A stretch of DNA of 64,000 nt from Sulfurospirillum deleyianum DSM 6946 (GTDB lineage Bacteria; Campylobacterota; Campylobacteria; Campylobacterales; Sulfurospirillaceae). Shown in pieces: positions 54,331-63,629 of the stretch. The notes under the pieces were generated by a model. It had not been told where the DNA came from and did not search any database. It was given only the letters and a program-made list of their open reading frames with translations. Where the stretch lies: the NCBI RefSeq assembly GCF_000024885.1, contig NC_013512.1, positions 1,798,001-1,862,000 of the forward strand. Direction: 5' to 3'. The position numbers were made by a program, and so were the translations under genes. Within the stretch, counting starts at the first letter, position 1; each line of letters begins with the position of its first letter.

Positions 54331-56283
54331 ATGCAACAGTGGTCTATCTCCCAAAAAATCTACATCCCACTTTTTGGCAGTATTTTTATCGGTTTTATTT
54401 TGGTTCTTCTCTTTTCTTATCTAAGTATTCGCTCGATTGAAAAAGATGTGTATGAAAATGAAAAAGAGTCTCTGAGTATTTACCTTGACAATCAACTCGA
54501 AAGCCAATACGACATTGCCCTCACCAGTGCGATTAACATTGCATCGAACTACTATGTGTTGGAAGCCCTAAGCCATCAAGACCGCACCATCGCCGCCAAA
54601 GGGCTTAAAGAGCTGATGCAAACCTACCAGTCCAAAACGGACTATAAAGAAGCACAAATCCACATTCACACCCACGATGTAAAAAGTTTTTTAAGAGAAT
54701 GGATGCCTAAAAAATTTGGCGATGACCTCTCTGGTTTTAGACATACCATCCTTAAAGTTAAAGAGACAAAACAACCCCTTAAAGCGATTGAAATGGGTGT
54801 GGCGGGTATGTCTTTAAGAGGATTGGCACCTGTGCTTAAGGATGGAGAATATCTAGGTTCGGTTGAGTTTATCAACGCTTTTGATACCGTCGTTGAAAAC
54901 GCAAAAAAAGACTTAGGAGCGAGTGTCATTTTCTTAACCGATAAAAAGCACCTAAACCTCAGTGCTACCGCTAAAGATGCACTCCTTGCCAAAGATACAG
55001 CACTCTCACAACAAAAAGAGATCACCAACCTTACCCTCTTTGATGACATCAAATCTCTCTCCCTTACCACTCTCTCTTCGCCCTTTATCACAGATTCTTA
55101 TTTTGTTGTCCGTAAAGAGCTACTTGCCTTTAATGGAGAGCGCATTGGAGAAGTGCTGATTGCCAAAGATTTAAAAGCCGTTCAAGCGATGGTGAAAGAA
55201 GCACAGTACGTTCTTGTAAAACAGCTTATTATCATGGGTATTATCACAGGACTTATCATGGCAATGCTCATTGTAGCGCTGAAAAAAACCGTTATTACGC
55301 CTGTGAAAGAGCTTAAAACCCGTGCGGAAAATCTCTCCAGTGGAGATGGTGATTTGACGAAAAAAATGGAAATTAAAAGTGGTGATGAGATTGGACAAGC
55401 CTCTGAATCTTTTAATCGTTTTATAGACAAAGTACGTGCCACCGTGAGCCTTGCAAAAATTTCCAGCAGTGAAAATGCTTCGGTAGCCAATGAACTGAGC
55501 TCAACCGCCCTTGAAGTAGGGAAACGAGCAGAAGAGACCTCATCAATCGTCAATGAAACCCATCAAATGTCACAAAATATGAAAGAAGAACTCAACGTCT
55601 CCTTACAAAAAGCACGAGAATCTGAAAGTGAAATCGCTATGGCACATGAAAAATTGCTCAATGCCAAAACGCATATTTTAAAAATGGCAGAACAAGTTCA
55701 ATCCGCTGCCCATACCGAAATTGAACTCGCACACCAGATTTCACAACTTAGCCAAGACGCCGACCAAGTGAAAAGCGTTCTGACTGTTATTTCAGATATT
55801 GCCGACCAAACCAATCTTCTAGCCCTCAACGCAGCGATTGAAGCCGCACGTGCTGGAGAACATGGACGTGGCTTTGCCGTGGTTGCGGATGAAGTGAGAA
55901 AACTCGCTGAACGTACGCAAAAAAGTCTGGTTGAGATTAATGCGACCATCAATGTCATTATTCAGTCCATCAACGATGCGAGCGAGCATATGAATGAAAA
56001 CTCTAAGAGCATGGAGAGCCTCACACTCATCGCCTCTGATGTGGAAAAAAACATTAATGAAACCACACTCATTATGGACAACGCAACCTTATCAAGCGAA
56101 CATACGGTACAAGATTATATAAAAACAGGCAAAAATGTCGATACCATCGTTCACAAAATCGAAGATATCAACACCATTACCCTAAGTAATACACGCAGCA
56201 TGGAAGAGGTCAGTGGAGCGACGGATCATCTCAATGACCTCACTGAAAAACTCAACAATGTTCTAGGAACATTTCGAACCTGA
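54331..56283 (+). CDS. Methyl-accepting chemotaxis protein
   Basis: Start ATG 54331 with AAGGAG upstream. The 650 residues have a membrane segment (about 10-35), a periplasmic sensor of Cache-like size (to about 295), a second membrane segment (about 300-320), a HAMP domain ([20 protein letters not shown]) and a signalling domain with the hairpin tip [20 protein letters not shown]. It is a transducer for CheA/CheW. The ligand is unknown. It ends 5 bases before a convergent hairpin. Confidence 0.92.
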   Translation: MQQWSISQKIYIPLFGSIFIGFILVLLFSYLSIRSIEKDVYENEKESLSIYLDNQLESQYDIALTSAINIASNYYVLEALSHQDRTIAAKGLKELMQTYQSKTDYKEAQIHIHTHDVKSFLREWMPKKFGDDLSGFRHTILKVKETKQPLKAIEMGVAGMSLRGLAPVLKDGEYLGSVEFINAFDTVVENAKKDLGASVIFLTDKKHLNLSATAKDALLAKDTALSQQKEITNLTLFDDIKSLSLTTLSSPFITDSYFVVRKELLAFNGERIGEVLIAKDLKAVQAMVKEAQYVLVKQLIIMGIITGLIMAMLIVALKKTVITPVKELKTRAENLSSGDGDLTKKMEIKSGDEIGQASESFNRFIDKVRATVSLAKISSSENASVANELSSTALEVGKRAEETSSIVNETHQMSQNMKEELNVSLQKARESESEIAMAHEKLLNAKTHILKMAEQVQSAAHTEIELAHQISQLSQDADQVKSVLTVISDIADQTNLLALNAAIEAARAGEHGRGFAVVADEVRKLAERTQKSLVEINATINVIIQSINDASEHMNENSKSMESLTLIASDVEKNINETTLIMDNATLSSEHTVQDYIKTGKNVDTIVHKIEDINTITLSNTRSMEEVSGATDHLNDLTEKLNNVLGTFRT

Positions 56284-56288
56284 AAAAG

Positions 56289-56326
56289 CGTTACATGTAG
56301 GCATTACACTTCGCCTACATGTAACG
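56289..56326. terminator. Bidirectional terminator hairpin built from two palindrome copies
   Basis: A perfect 14-base stem, 56289-56302 with 56313-56326, ten-base loop. Each arm contains the palindrome core (TTACATGTAG and CTACATGTAA). It lies between the chemoreceptor gene and the convergent pxpC, covering the last codons of pxpC. Confidence 0.75.
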
Positions 56327-57236
56327 TAAAGCGATAAAATGATGCTGTTATTTTATGGGCTTCTTCGAGTGAAATTTCACAAAAACGCACCCTTCCTCCT
56401 GCTTTTAATTGCGCTAATTTAAAACAATCCACCGCAATAACTGAGCCAATTTTAGGATACCCCCCAATCGTTTGACGCTCTTTTAACAAAACGATCGGTT
56501 CACCATGACTCGGCACTTGCACCGCACCATAACAGATAGGCTCCGAGAGAATCCCATTCACATCCGCTACCACCTTCTCACCACGGAAGCGATATCCCAT
56601 GCGATCTCCCTCTCCTTTAAAGGTATACGGTGTAGCGAAAAAAGTTTTTTGCGCATCTTCATTAAACTGCGCCTCTTGATACCCTTTAAGGACACGCACA
56701 CAAATCTCTTCTGGATAGGTAGGAATAAACGCTGATTGCAATCGTCGCACCTCTTTACGAGACAACATCTCTTTTACATGTAAAAAATCTCCTGCTTTTA
56801 GTTTGCGTCCCTCGATGCCCCCTAATCCCTCTTTAAGACTGGTTGAAAAACTGCCATACGCAAAAGGCGTTTGAAAACCACCCTCCACAGCGAGGTAGGC
56901 AAATTGCCCATCGCTTGCAAAATCAAAACGTAGCACATCCCCTTTTTGAAGCAGATGTGTCTGCCATAACGCCAATCGTTTTCCTCCGCACATAGGTTCC
57001 ATCGAAGCCCCACAAATGGCGATACGCATCGTCGCTTGAGCCTTCACAACCAAACCGCCTAGAGCTATTTCAATGGCTGGTGTGTTGAAGGGATTGCCCA
57101 CAAGCATATTGGCATAGGCAAAAGCGAGTTCATCCATCGCACCGCTTTGCGTGAGTCCAATGTCCCCAAAGCCTTTACGTCCCGCATCTTGAATCGAGCT
57201 TTGAACGCCTCCATTTTCAACCAACAAACCCTTCAC
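56304..57236 (-). CDS. pxpC: 5-oxoprolinase subunit C (biotin-dependent carboxyltransferase-like, KipA)
   Basis: A 310-residue protein with SSIQDAGRKGFGDIGLTQSGAMD, NPAIEIALGG-like and GGYPKIGSVIAVDCFKLAQLKAGG segments that define the allophanate-hydrolase-subunit-2/PxpC family. With PxpA and PxpB it forms the ATP-dependent 5-oxoprolinase that opens pyroglutamate to glutamate. It overlaps pxpB by 4 bases. A palindrome copy (56774-56783) encodes LHVK. Confidence 0.9.
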   Translation of the reverse strand: MKGLLVENGGVQSSIQDAGRKGFGDIGLTQSGAMDELAFAYANMLVGNPFNTPAIEIALGGLVVKAQATMRIAICGASMEPMCGGKRLALWQTHLLQKGDVLRFDFASDGQFAYLAVEGGFQTPFAYGSFSTSLKEGLGGIEGRKLKAGDFLHVKEMLSRKEVRRLQSAFIPTYPEEICVRVLKGYQEAQFNEDAQKTFFATPYTFKGEGDRMGYRFRGEKVVADVNGILSEPICYGAVQVPSHGEPIVLLKERQTIGGYPKIGSVIAVDCFKLAQLKAGGRVRFCEISLEEAHKITASFYRFTLHVGEV

Positions 57237-57916
57237 AGCACACCACCCAAACGTAAAAATTCCTCTTTGCTGATACGCTCATAACGTACACGATCGCCTA
57301 CATGTAAAAGCGATAAACCTTCATAAGAAGCATCGAACATCGCCATGGGTGTGCGACCCAAAATCTTCCATCCACCAGGGCTTTGCGACGGATAAACGGC
57401 ACACTGCCTATCCGCAATGGCAACACTGCCTTTTGGAACTACTTTGCGTGGACTCGCTAAGCGTGAAGTTGCCAAACGTACGTCCAATTCTCCCAAATAA
57501 GCAAATCCAGGCGCAAAACCAATGGCATACACACGGTACGTCTCTTTTACATGTAACGCAATAATCTCCTCCACACTCAACCCTTTTTCCTCCGCCAAAA
57601 GCGCCAAATCCAACCCAACCTCTTCCCCATAATAAACAGGAATCGTAATGGTTTTAGATGCCTGTACAGCTCTATCCAAAGCTCCCAAAAGGATTCTTTC
57701 TATCGTCTCAGACGCCCCTTTAAAATCAAAGCGTAAAACATCATAGCAGACCATCAAAGAGGCATACGAAGGGATAATTTCATCAAAGCCCTCAATTCTT
57801 GCCTCTTTGAGCGCACCATAAGCACGCTGAACCCACGAAGAGACGCTAGGGTCAATAGTCGAACCAAAAGAGAGTATCAGCGCTGACTCAGAAGCAACAT
57901 GATACGTTGGTTTCAC
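57233..57916 (-). CDS. pxpB: 5-oxoprolinase subunit B (KipI family)
   Basis: A 227-residue protein with IPSYASLMVCYD, IPVYYGEEVGLDL, YAIGFAPGFAYLGEL, ASPRKVVPKGSVAIADRQ and SPGGWKILGRTP, all hallmarks of the PxpB/KipI (allophanate hydrolase subunit 1) family. It acts with PxpA and PxpC on pyroglutamate. 4-base overlaps on both sides. A palindrome copy (57547-57556) encodes LHVK. Confidence 0.92.
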   Translation of the reverse strand: MKPTYHVASESALILSFGSTIDPSVSSWVQRAYGALKEARIEGFDEIIPSYASLMVCYDVLRFDFKGASETIERILLGALDRAVQASKTITIPVYYGEEVGLDLALLAEEKGLSVEEIIALHVKETYRVYAIGFAPGFAYLGELDVRLATSRLASPRKVVPKGSVAIADRQCAVYPSQSPGGWKILGRTPMAMFDASYEGLSLLHVGDRVRYERISKEEFLRLGGVL

Positions 57917-58641
57917 ATGCTTTTCCTCAGTGTTTCTACCAAAGCTACCGCTTCTTCATTGTCACCATGCACACACATCGTATCTGCTCTAAGCGCAATT
58001 TTTTTGCCTGAAATCGTCTCTAAAACACCCTCTTTTTGCAGTAGTTTCAACCGTGCAATGACCGCTTGAACATCGTGGATGACCGCTCCTTTTTGGCTGC
58101 GAGGCACCAAAAATCCCTCATCATCGTATGCCCTATCCGCAAAAACTTCATACAAAAGTTCAAGTCCAAAACTCTTAGCAATGGCTTCTTCTTTATGGGT
58201 ATCCCTTTTGGAGAGAATCATCAGTTTTAAATTCGAATTAAACCGAGCTACCGCTTTAGCCACCGCTTCAAAAATGCGTATATCTTTCATCATATCATTG
58301 TAAAGACCCCCGTGAGGTTTCACATAGGAGAGTGTCGCTTGATTGGCGGTAATAAAACCTTGCAGTGCGCCAAGCTGATAAATCACCATTGCCTCCACCT
58401 CTTCTAAAGAACATGCCATACTGCGTCTTCCAAATCCCACCAAATCAGGATAGGCAGGGTGTGCGCCAATGATCACACCGTGTTTGAGAGCAAGTTGAAT
58501 GGATTTTTCCATAATCACAGGGTCTCCCGCATGAAAACCACACGCAAAATTTGCCATATCAACATAAGGCATTATGGCTTCATCCAGTCCCATTTTCCAT
58601 GAACCAAAACTCTCTCCAGCGTCACAATTTAATAAAATCAT
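57913..58641 (-). CDS. pxpA: 5-oxoprolinase subunit A (LamB/YcsF family)
   Basis: A 242-residue protein: LLNCDAGESFGSWKMG, ANFACGFHAGDP, GAHPAYPDLVGFGRR and VKPHGGLYND are the characteristic motifs. It is the first gene of the pxpA-pxpB-pxpC operon. The protein probably acts on the phosphorylated oxoproline intermediate. Start ATG at 58641 with AAGGAAGGA upstream. Confidence 0.93.
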   Translation of the reverse strand: MILLNCDAGESFGSWKMGLDEAIMPYVDMANFACGFHAGDPVIMEKSIQLALKHGVIIGAHPAYPDLVGFGRRSMACSLEEVEAMVIYQLGALQGFITANQATLSYVKPHGGLYNDMMKDIRIFEAVAKAVARFNSNLKLMILSKRDTHKEEAIAKSFGLELLYEVFADRAYDDEGFLVPRSQKGAVIHDVQAVIARLKLLQKEGVLETISGKKIALRADTMCVHGDNEEAVALVETLRKSM

Positions 58642-58734
58642 CGTGCTATCCTTCCTTCAATAGTTATGCGTTTGAATAAAGAATCTTACCACAAAACAAA
58701 ACGCTCTCTAGGCTTAATACTTCACCATTACTCT

Positions 58735-58744
58735 TTACATGTAA
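58735..58744. repeat. Palindrome TTACATGTAA in the divergent pxpA-mnmG region
   Basis: One exact copy, extended to TTTACATGTAAA (58734-58745), lies between the divergently transcribed pxpA and mnmG. It is not part of a hairpin pair. The 170-base gap otherwise shows only AT-rich promoter-like sequence. Confidence 0.85.
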
Positions 58745-58811
58745 AGATTTAAAAACGTTAATCATTGTATAATGAGCTAAATTTATGTTAATAACGAAGG
58801 TAATAATAATT

Positions 58812-60686
58812 ATGAAGTATGACGTGATTGTAATTGGGGGTGGACACGCAGGCATCGAAGCCTCTTTAGCTGCGGCAAGACTGGGAAACAAAACCTTGCT
58901 GATCTCTATTTTAGCAGAGCAAATTGGAGCAGCCAGCTGTAATCCTGCCATTGGTGGACTGGCTAAAGGACATTTGGTCAAAGAAATTGACGCACTCGGT
59001 GGTCAAATGGCGCTTGCCACGGACAACGCAGGTATTCAATTTCGAACCCTCAATCTTTCCAAAGGTCCAGCGGTACGTGGAAGCCGTGCACAAATCGACA
59101 TGGACAGATACCGCATTTATATGCGCACCATTATTTTAAACACTGAAAATCTTTATGTCGCACAAGAGATGGCAGAAACACTTGTCGCACAAGAGGGTAA
59201 AGTCACAGGCGTTATCACCCAATTTGGCAACCACTATCACGCACCTAAAGTTATTTTAACCACAGGAACCTTCTTAAATGGATTGATTCACATTGGTGAA
59301 TTCCAGCAAGAAGCCGGACGTGTAGGTGAGTTTCCCTCACGCACCCTCTCTGAGTCCATCAAATCCTTAGGCATTACGATGGGGCGCTTAAAAACAGGAA
59401 CGTGTGCAAGAATTGACGCAAAAAGTATTGATTTCTCAAAAATGGAACTCCAACCAGGCGATGAAAATCCTCTGCCTTTTAGTTTTAGAACCACACGTGA
59501 AACGTTTAAGCCTTTTCAACTACCGTGTTACATCACCTATACCAACGAAGATACGCATACGCTCATTGAAAGTAACTTTCACAGAGCACCCCTTTTTACA
59601 GGACAAATCAGCGGCATAGGACCTCGTTATTGTCCCAGTATCGAAGATAAAATTAACCGCTTTCGAGATAAAGAACGTCACCATCTTTTCATTGAACCTC
59701 AAACGAGGGAAGCAACCGAATACTACATCAATGGTTTTGCAACTTCCCTTCCTACTGATACCCAGTTAAATATGATTCACTCCGTAGAAGGGATGGAAAA
59801 TGCGCGCATTGTTCGATACGGTTATGCGATTGAGTACGATTATGTAGACCCAACGGAGCTTAAACACTCATTGGAAACGAAAAAAATCGAAGGACTCTAC
59901 TGCGCAGGACAGATCAATGGTACCACAGGCTATGAAGAAGCTGCCGCACAAGGCTTAATGGCAGGCATTAACGCCTCTTTGGCGCTTAGAGATGAAGAAC
60001 CCCTAATCTTTAGACGAGACGAAGCGTACATTGGCGTTTTGATTGATGATTTGGTCACCAAAGGAACTAAAGAACCTTACCGTATGTTCACCTCTCGAGC
60101 AGAATACCGTTTGCTGTTGCGTGAGGACAATGCGGATTTAAGATTGATGCCATACGGATACAAACTAGGTCTCATCGACGAACAAACTCACCAAAAAATG
60201 GTCAAAAAACGCAAAGAGCTTAACGAAGGCGTCGCATATCTGGAAGCCACAACCTTAACCCCTTCCAATGAAAATAATGCCTTTTTAGCGAGCATTGGAG
60301 AAGATAAAATTACCGATAAAGTGACCCTACAAAAAATTGTCGCTCGTTCAGAGTTTAGTATCGAAAAGCTCGAAAAAATAGCACCGTGTGTCCAAAATTT
60401 TACAGAAGAAGCGAAAGAACAAATCCTAATCGAAGCCAAATACAAAAATTACATTGAAAAACAAAAAGAACAAATTGATATTATGAAAGAGATGATGGAT
60501 GTAAAAATTCCCCCCATGATGGATTTTAGCTCCATCTCAGGACTAAGCAACGAAGTGGTGGAAAAGCTGCAACGCTTTAACCCACCAACCCTTTTTGCCG
60601 CCAGCGAAATCAGTGGTATTACCCCTGCGGCATTAGATATTTTACATGTATATATCAAATTTTTTAATAAAAAAAATAACTTTTGA
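58812..60686 (+). CDS. mnmG: tRNA uridine-5-carboxymethylaminomethyl modification enzyme MnmG
   Basis: ATG 58812 gives the family start [23 protein letters not shown] (FAD-binding GxGxxG). An in-frame ATG at 58785 is less likely. The 624 residues include [45 protein letters not shown] and the C-terminal helical tRNA-binding domain with [14 protein letters not shown]. With MnmE it modifies U34 of several tRNAs. Confidence 0.95.
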   Translation: MKYDVIVIGGGHAGIEASLAAARLGNKTLLISILAEQIGAASCNPAIGGLAKGHLVKEIDALGGQMALATDNAGIQFRTLNLSKGPAVRGSRAQIDMDRYRIYMRTIILNTENLYVAQEMAETLVAQEGKVTGVITQFGNHYHAPKVILTTGTFLNGLIHIGEFQQEAGRVGEFPSRTLSESIKSLGITMGRLKTGTCARIDAKSIDFSKMELQPGDENPLPFSFRTTRETFKPFQLPCYITYTNEDTHTLIESNFHRAPLFTGQISGIGPRYCPSIEDKINRFRDKERHHLFIEPQTREATEYYINGFATSLPTDTQLNMIHSVEGMENARIVRYGYAIEYDYVDPTELKHSLETKKIEGLYCAGQINGTTGYEEAAAQGLMAGINASLALRDEEPLIFRRDEAYIGVLIDDLVTKGTKEPYRMFTSRAEYRLLLREDNADLRLMPYGYKLGLIDEQTHQKMVKKRKELNEGVAYLEATTLTPSNENNAFLASIGEDKITDKVTLQKIVARSEFSIEKLEKIAPCVQNFTEEAKEQILIEAKYKNYIEKQKEQIDIMKEMMDVKIPPMMDFSSISGLSNEVVEKLQRFNPPTLFAASEISGITPAALDILHVYIKFFNKKNNF

Positions 60687-60718
60687 CGCAAAATTGACGC
60701 AAATTTCATACAATTGAC
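60683..60718 (+). promoter_or_regulatory. TTGACGCAAA direct repeats upstream of petA
   Basis: TTGACGCAAA occurs at 60683-60692 (covering the mnmG stop) and again at 60694-60703, eleven bases apart, about one helical turn. A third TTGAC follows at 60714-60718 within TGACATACGTCA. This could be a regulator binding region or -35 elements for the pet operon (GATAAAAT lies near 60748). Function is inferred. Confidence 0.4.
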
Positions 60719-60789
60719 ATACGTCATAGATTCTTAATAATTTATGCGATAAAATTGTCACAAATTAATCTAAACGAAAGGAATAAGGG

Positions 60790-61296
60790 ATGGCTGTTGA
60801 ACAAAACAGACGCGATTTTATTGGCATGGCATTGGGCGGTGTCACGGCTGTCGGCGGGGTCATGGCGCTAGGAGCCATGAAGAAGACATGGGATCCACTT
60901 CCCAGCGTACAATCTGCTGGATTTATTACAGTGGACCTCTCACCGATGCAAGAGGGAGAGTTAAAAACACTTCAATGGAGAGGGAAACCCATCTTCGTTT
61001 TGAAGAAGACCGCAGAGATGAAAAAAAATGAAAATCGTGATGTAGTGGCTGGGAATAAAAACTATACGGTCATTATAGGTCTTTGTACGCACTTAGGATG
61101 TATTCCAACATGGGTTCCTGCAAAAAAAGAGTTTCTCTGTGCCTGTCACGGCGGCGTCTTTGATGCCAGTGGTGTTAACACATTTGGACCACCACCACGT
61201 CCTATGGATATTCCTCCTTTTAAAATCGATGGCGAGAAACTCGTTCTCGGTGAAGAAGGACCAGAATATAAAAAACTAACCGCTAAAAAAGCATAA
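60790..61296 (+). CDS. petA: Ubiquinol/menaquinol-cytochrome c reductase, Rieske iron-sulfur subunit
   Basis: A 168-residue Rieske protein. The N-terminus (RRDFIGMALGGVTAVGGVMALG) is a twin-Arg-type membrane anchor, and CTHLGC (99-104) and CACHGG (117-122) bind the 2Fe-2S cluster. Two further short segments fit the small bacterial form. It is the first gene of the petABC operon, preceded by GAAAGGAATAAGGG. Confidence 0.95.
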   Translation: MAVEQNRRDFIGMALGGVTAVGGVMALGAMKKTWDPLPSVQSAGFITVDLSPMQEGELKTLQWRGKPIFVLKKTAEMKKNENRDVVAGNKNYTVIIGLCTHLGCIPTWVPAKKEFLCACHGGVFDASGVNTFGPPPRPMDIPPFKIDGEKLVLGEEGPEYKKLTAKKA

Positions 61297-61307
61297 AGGA
61301 GGCAATC

Positions 61308-62564
61308 ATGGCAGAGATTAGAAAAGCAGATGGGTTTGTTGATTGGCTCGATCAGCGTTTGGCGGTTAAAGCGTTTATGCGTGTAATGATGACAGAGTAT
61401 TGGATTCCCAAAAATATCAACTTCCTCTGGGCGATGGGTGTTGTTTTGGTTGTTCTCTTTTCCATTCTTATCGTCACAGGTATTTTTCTTTTAATGTACT
61501 ACAAACCTGACATTAACCTAGCATTTGATAGTGTCAACTACACGATTATGCAAGAAGTTGAGTATGGTTGGCTTTGGAGACATATGCACGGTGTAGCAGC
61601 CTCTGCTATTTTCCTTGTCATTTATATTCATATGTTTACAGGTATCTATTATGGCTCTTATAAAAAAGGGCGTGAGATGATTTGGCTGACTGGTATGGCA
61701 CTTTTTGGTCTCTTCTCCGCAGAAGCCTTTAGTGGGTATATGCTTCCATGGGGACAGATGAGTTACTGGGCAGCACAGGTTATTACCAATCTGTTTGGTG
61801 GTATTCCAGTCATTGGTGAAGCACTGGTTATTTGGATTAGAGGTGACTTTTTAGTTGCTGATGCGACCTTGACACGTTTCTTTATGTTGCACGTGCTTTT
61901 ATTGCCATTAGCCATTATTTTAGTCATTGCGATTCACTTCTACTCTTTACGTTTTCCTCACGTTAACAATCAAGAATCAGAAGAGCTTAATTTTGATGTG
62001 GAAGCTAAAAAATACTTAGACGGTAAAAAAGCTGAATCTAAAGTGGTTCCTTTTTGGCCAGTATTCCTCTCCAAAGATTTCTTTGTTGTGGGTGTTGCCC
62101 TTACTATTTTCTTCTATTTAGTCTGTTACCACTTTGATTTTGCGATGGATCCCATTAACTTTGAACCAGCCAATACCATGAAAACACCTGCACATATCTA
62201 TCCTGAGTGGTACTTCTTGTGGAGTTATGAAGTGTTACGTGGCTTCTTCTTTGATATTGGTGGTATTGCGGCTATGGATATTGGTTTAGCAGCATTTGGA
62301 TTTGCGAATGTTATTTTTATGCTTCTTCCATTCCTTGATAGAAATACAGACCATGTTGCACCTGCACACAAACGTCCCATGTTTTTTGTTTGGTTCTGGT
62401 TGTTACTCATTGATATGATTGTGCTTACCGTTTATGGAAAATTACCTCCAACAGGAGCTAATGCATGGGTAGGTTTCTTTGCGGCATTAAGCTTTATTTT
62501 ACTCTTTGTTGCCCTACCAATTATTACCAAAATGGAAGCAAAATGTCAGGGAGGTTGTAAATGA
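61308..62564 (+). CDS. petB: Cytochrome b subunit of the bc1-type complex
   Basis: A 418-residue membrane protein with paired His in WRHMHGVAASAIFLVIYIHMF and FMLHVLLLPLAIILVIAIHFY, the heme b ligands, and PEWYFLW as the conserved Qo-site motif. The N- and C-terminal halves are fused as one protein. AAAGGAGG upstream. It passes electrons from quinol to cytochrome c. It overlaps petC by 4 bases. Confidence 0.95.
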   Translation: MAEIRKADGFVDWLDQRLAVKAFMRVMMTEYWIPKNINFLWAMGVVLVVLFSILIVTGIFLLMYYKPDINLAFDSVNYTIMQEVEYGWLWRHMHGVAASAIFLVIYIHMFTGIYYGSYKKGREMIWLTGMALFGLFSAEAFSGYMLPWGQMSYWAAQVITNLFGGIPVIGEALVIWIRGDFLVADATLTRFFMLHVLLLPLAIILVIAIHFYSLRFPHVNNQESEELNFDVEAKKYLDGKKAESKVVPFWPVFLSKDFFVVGVALTIFFYLVCYHFDFAMDPINFEPANTMKTPAHIYPEWYFLWSYEVLRGFFFDIGGIAAMDIGLAAFGFANVIFMLLPFLDRNTDHVAPAHKRPMFFVWFWLLLIDMIVLTVYGKLPPTGANAWVGFFAALSFILLFVALPIITKMEAKCQGGCK

Positions 62565-63427
62565 GAGAATTAAAAATCTTAGCGGTTGTCGTATTCTTTA
62601 CCGCTGTTGTTTATTGGGGTGTTGAGCCCTTTGCTCACTCACAAATGCATCCTCATGTTGCCCCCGCGGATTATACTTTTAAAGAGTTAGGCGCTTCAGG
62701 TAAAATAGGCGATGCGACCAAAGGTGCAGAGACGTTTTTAAGTGCAGGCTGTACGGGATGTCACTCACTCAATGTTGCAGGTATGCCAGCACCCATGGAT
62801 GATGCCTCAGCTTCTGCTTCCTTTGGAGTGGTACCACCTGATTTAAGTACAGCGGGTGCTATTTATGATAAAAACTATTTAGCGGAATTGATTAAAAATC
62901 CAACGAACGCACTTAAAGTAGAGCATAAATTTGATGAAACACGTCCTCATCCAATGATTGCGTTTTATGGTACAGGTGGAGATTTGGATCAAGAAGTCGC
63001 AGACATTGTGGCGTATCTTCAAAGTATTGCGCCTAAAGAGATTAACGATAAACAAGTCTATGTTGATGCGTGTCAGAGATGTCACGATATGAAATATGAC
63101 AAACTCCTAAGCCCAAGTGATAAAACAGCACTGAGCGCTTATATGGGAACCTTACCTCCTGATTTGTCTATTATGATTCGTGCCAAAAGTAAAGAGTATC
63201 TTCATACCTTTATTAACGATCCACAAAAACAACTTCCAGGTACGTCTATGCCTCGTGTAGGACTGACCCAAAAGGCTGAAGCACAAGTGATTGCTTACAT
63301 GGAAAAAGTAGGAGATCGTAAAAAAGCAGAACGTGAAGACTTAGGCTATAGCTTAATTGGCTTTATGATTATCTTTACACTCTTAGCGTATCTATGGAAA
63401 GTTAAAATCTGGAGAGAAGTTCACTAG
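62561..63427 (+). CDS. petC: Diheme cytochrome c subunit of the bc1-type complex
   Basis: A 288-residue protein with an N-terminal membrane segment (5-22), CTGCH and CQRCH heme-binding sites and a C-terminal membrane anchor (LIGFMIIFTLLAYLWKVKIW). Two hemes are typical for epsilonproteobacterial bc1 complexes, unlike the single heme of cytochrome c1. It overlaps petB by 4 bases and ends before a strong hairpin. Confidence 0.93.
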   Translation: MRELKILAVVVFFTAVVYWGVEPFAHSQMHPHVAPADYTFKELGASGKIGDATKGAETFLSAGCTGCHSLNVAGMPAPMDDASASASFGVVPPDLSTAGAIYDKNYLAELIKNPTNALKVEHKFDETRPHPMIAFYGTGGDLDQEVADIVAYLQSIAPKEINDKQVYVDACQRCHDMKYDKLLSPSDKTALSAYMGTLPPDLSIMIRAKSKEYLHTFINDPQKQLPGTSMPRVGLTQKAEAQVIAYMEKVGDRKKAEREDLGYSLIGFMIIFTLLAYLWKVKIWREVH

Positions 63428-63444
63428 GAACTTCTTTACATGTA

Positions 63445-63481
63445 AAGCCATTTTACTTCTCTTATGGAAGTAAAATGGCTT
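63445..63481 (+). terminator. Rho-independent-like terminator of the pet operon
   Basis: A perfect 15-base stem, AAGCCATTTTACTTC (63445-63459) with GAAGTAAAATGGCTT (63467-63481), seven-base loop, followed by a pyrimidine-rich stretch. A palindrome copy (63436-63445) directly precedes it, and another (63551-63560) lies in the following 200-base gap before accA, which shows nothing else. Confidence 0.8.
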
Positions 63482-63629
63482 CTTCTCTCATCTACTCTTA
63501 TCTCTTACATTTTTTCTACAAAACTTTTGATTCAAGACAAATAAAAACATTTACATGTAAAGATGAATAAGAATTGATTTGTTAGAAAAAAAGAAGGGAA
63601 GAAAAGAGGTAAAAAACGCTAAAGTTCAT

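Larger units (their letters stand above)
535..63560. repeat. Dispersed palindrome TTACATGTAA, 27 exact copies
   Basis: Exact copies start at 535, 13731, 21331, 25330, 25829, 26039, 29138, 30154, 30712, 32509, 33213, 34216, 35880, 35927, 38336, 42021, 42607, 43801, 46209, 49488, 53076, 53475, 56774, 57547, 58735, 63436 and 63551. One-mismatch copies start at 27721, 41456, 48018, 56291, 56315, 57298 and 60642. Inside genes it encodes Leu-His-Val-Lys/Asn (11 copies) or Thr-Cys-Lys/Asn preceded by Leu or Phe (10 copies). The third frame would contain TAA and is never used. Chance would give well under one copy by my rough estimate. Confidence 0.92.

Noticed and set aside
535-63560. Palindrome as an operator of one transcription factor
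   Set aside because: Most copies lie deep inside coding regions of unrelated genes rather than in promoters, so a classical regulon site does not explain the distribution.
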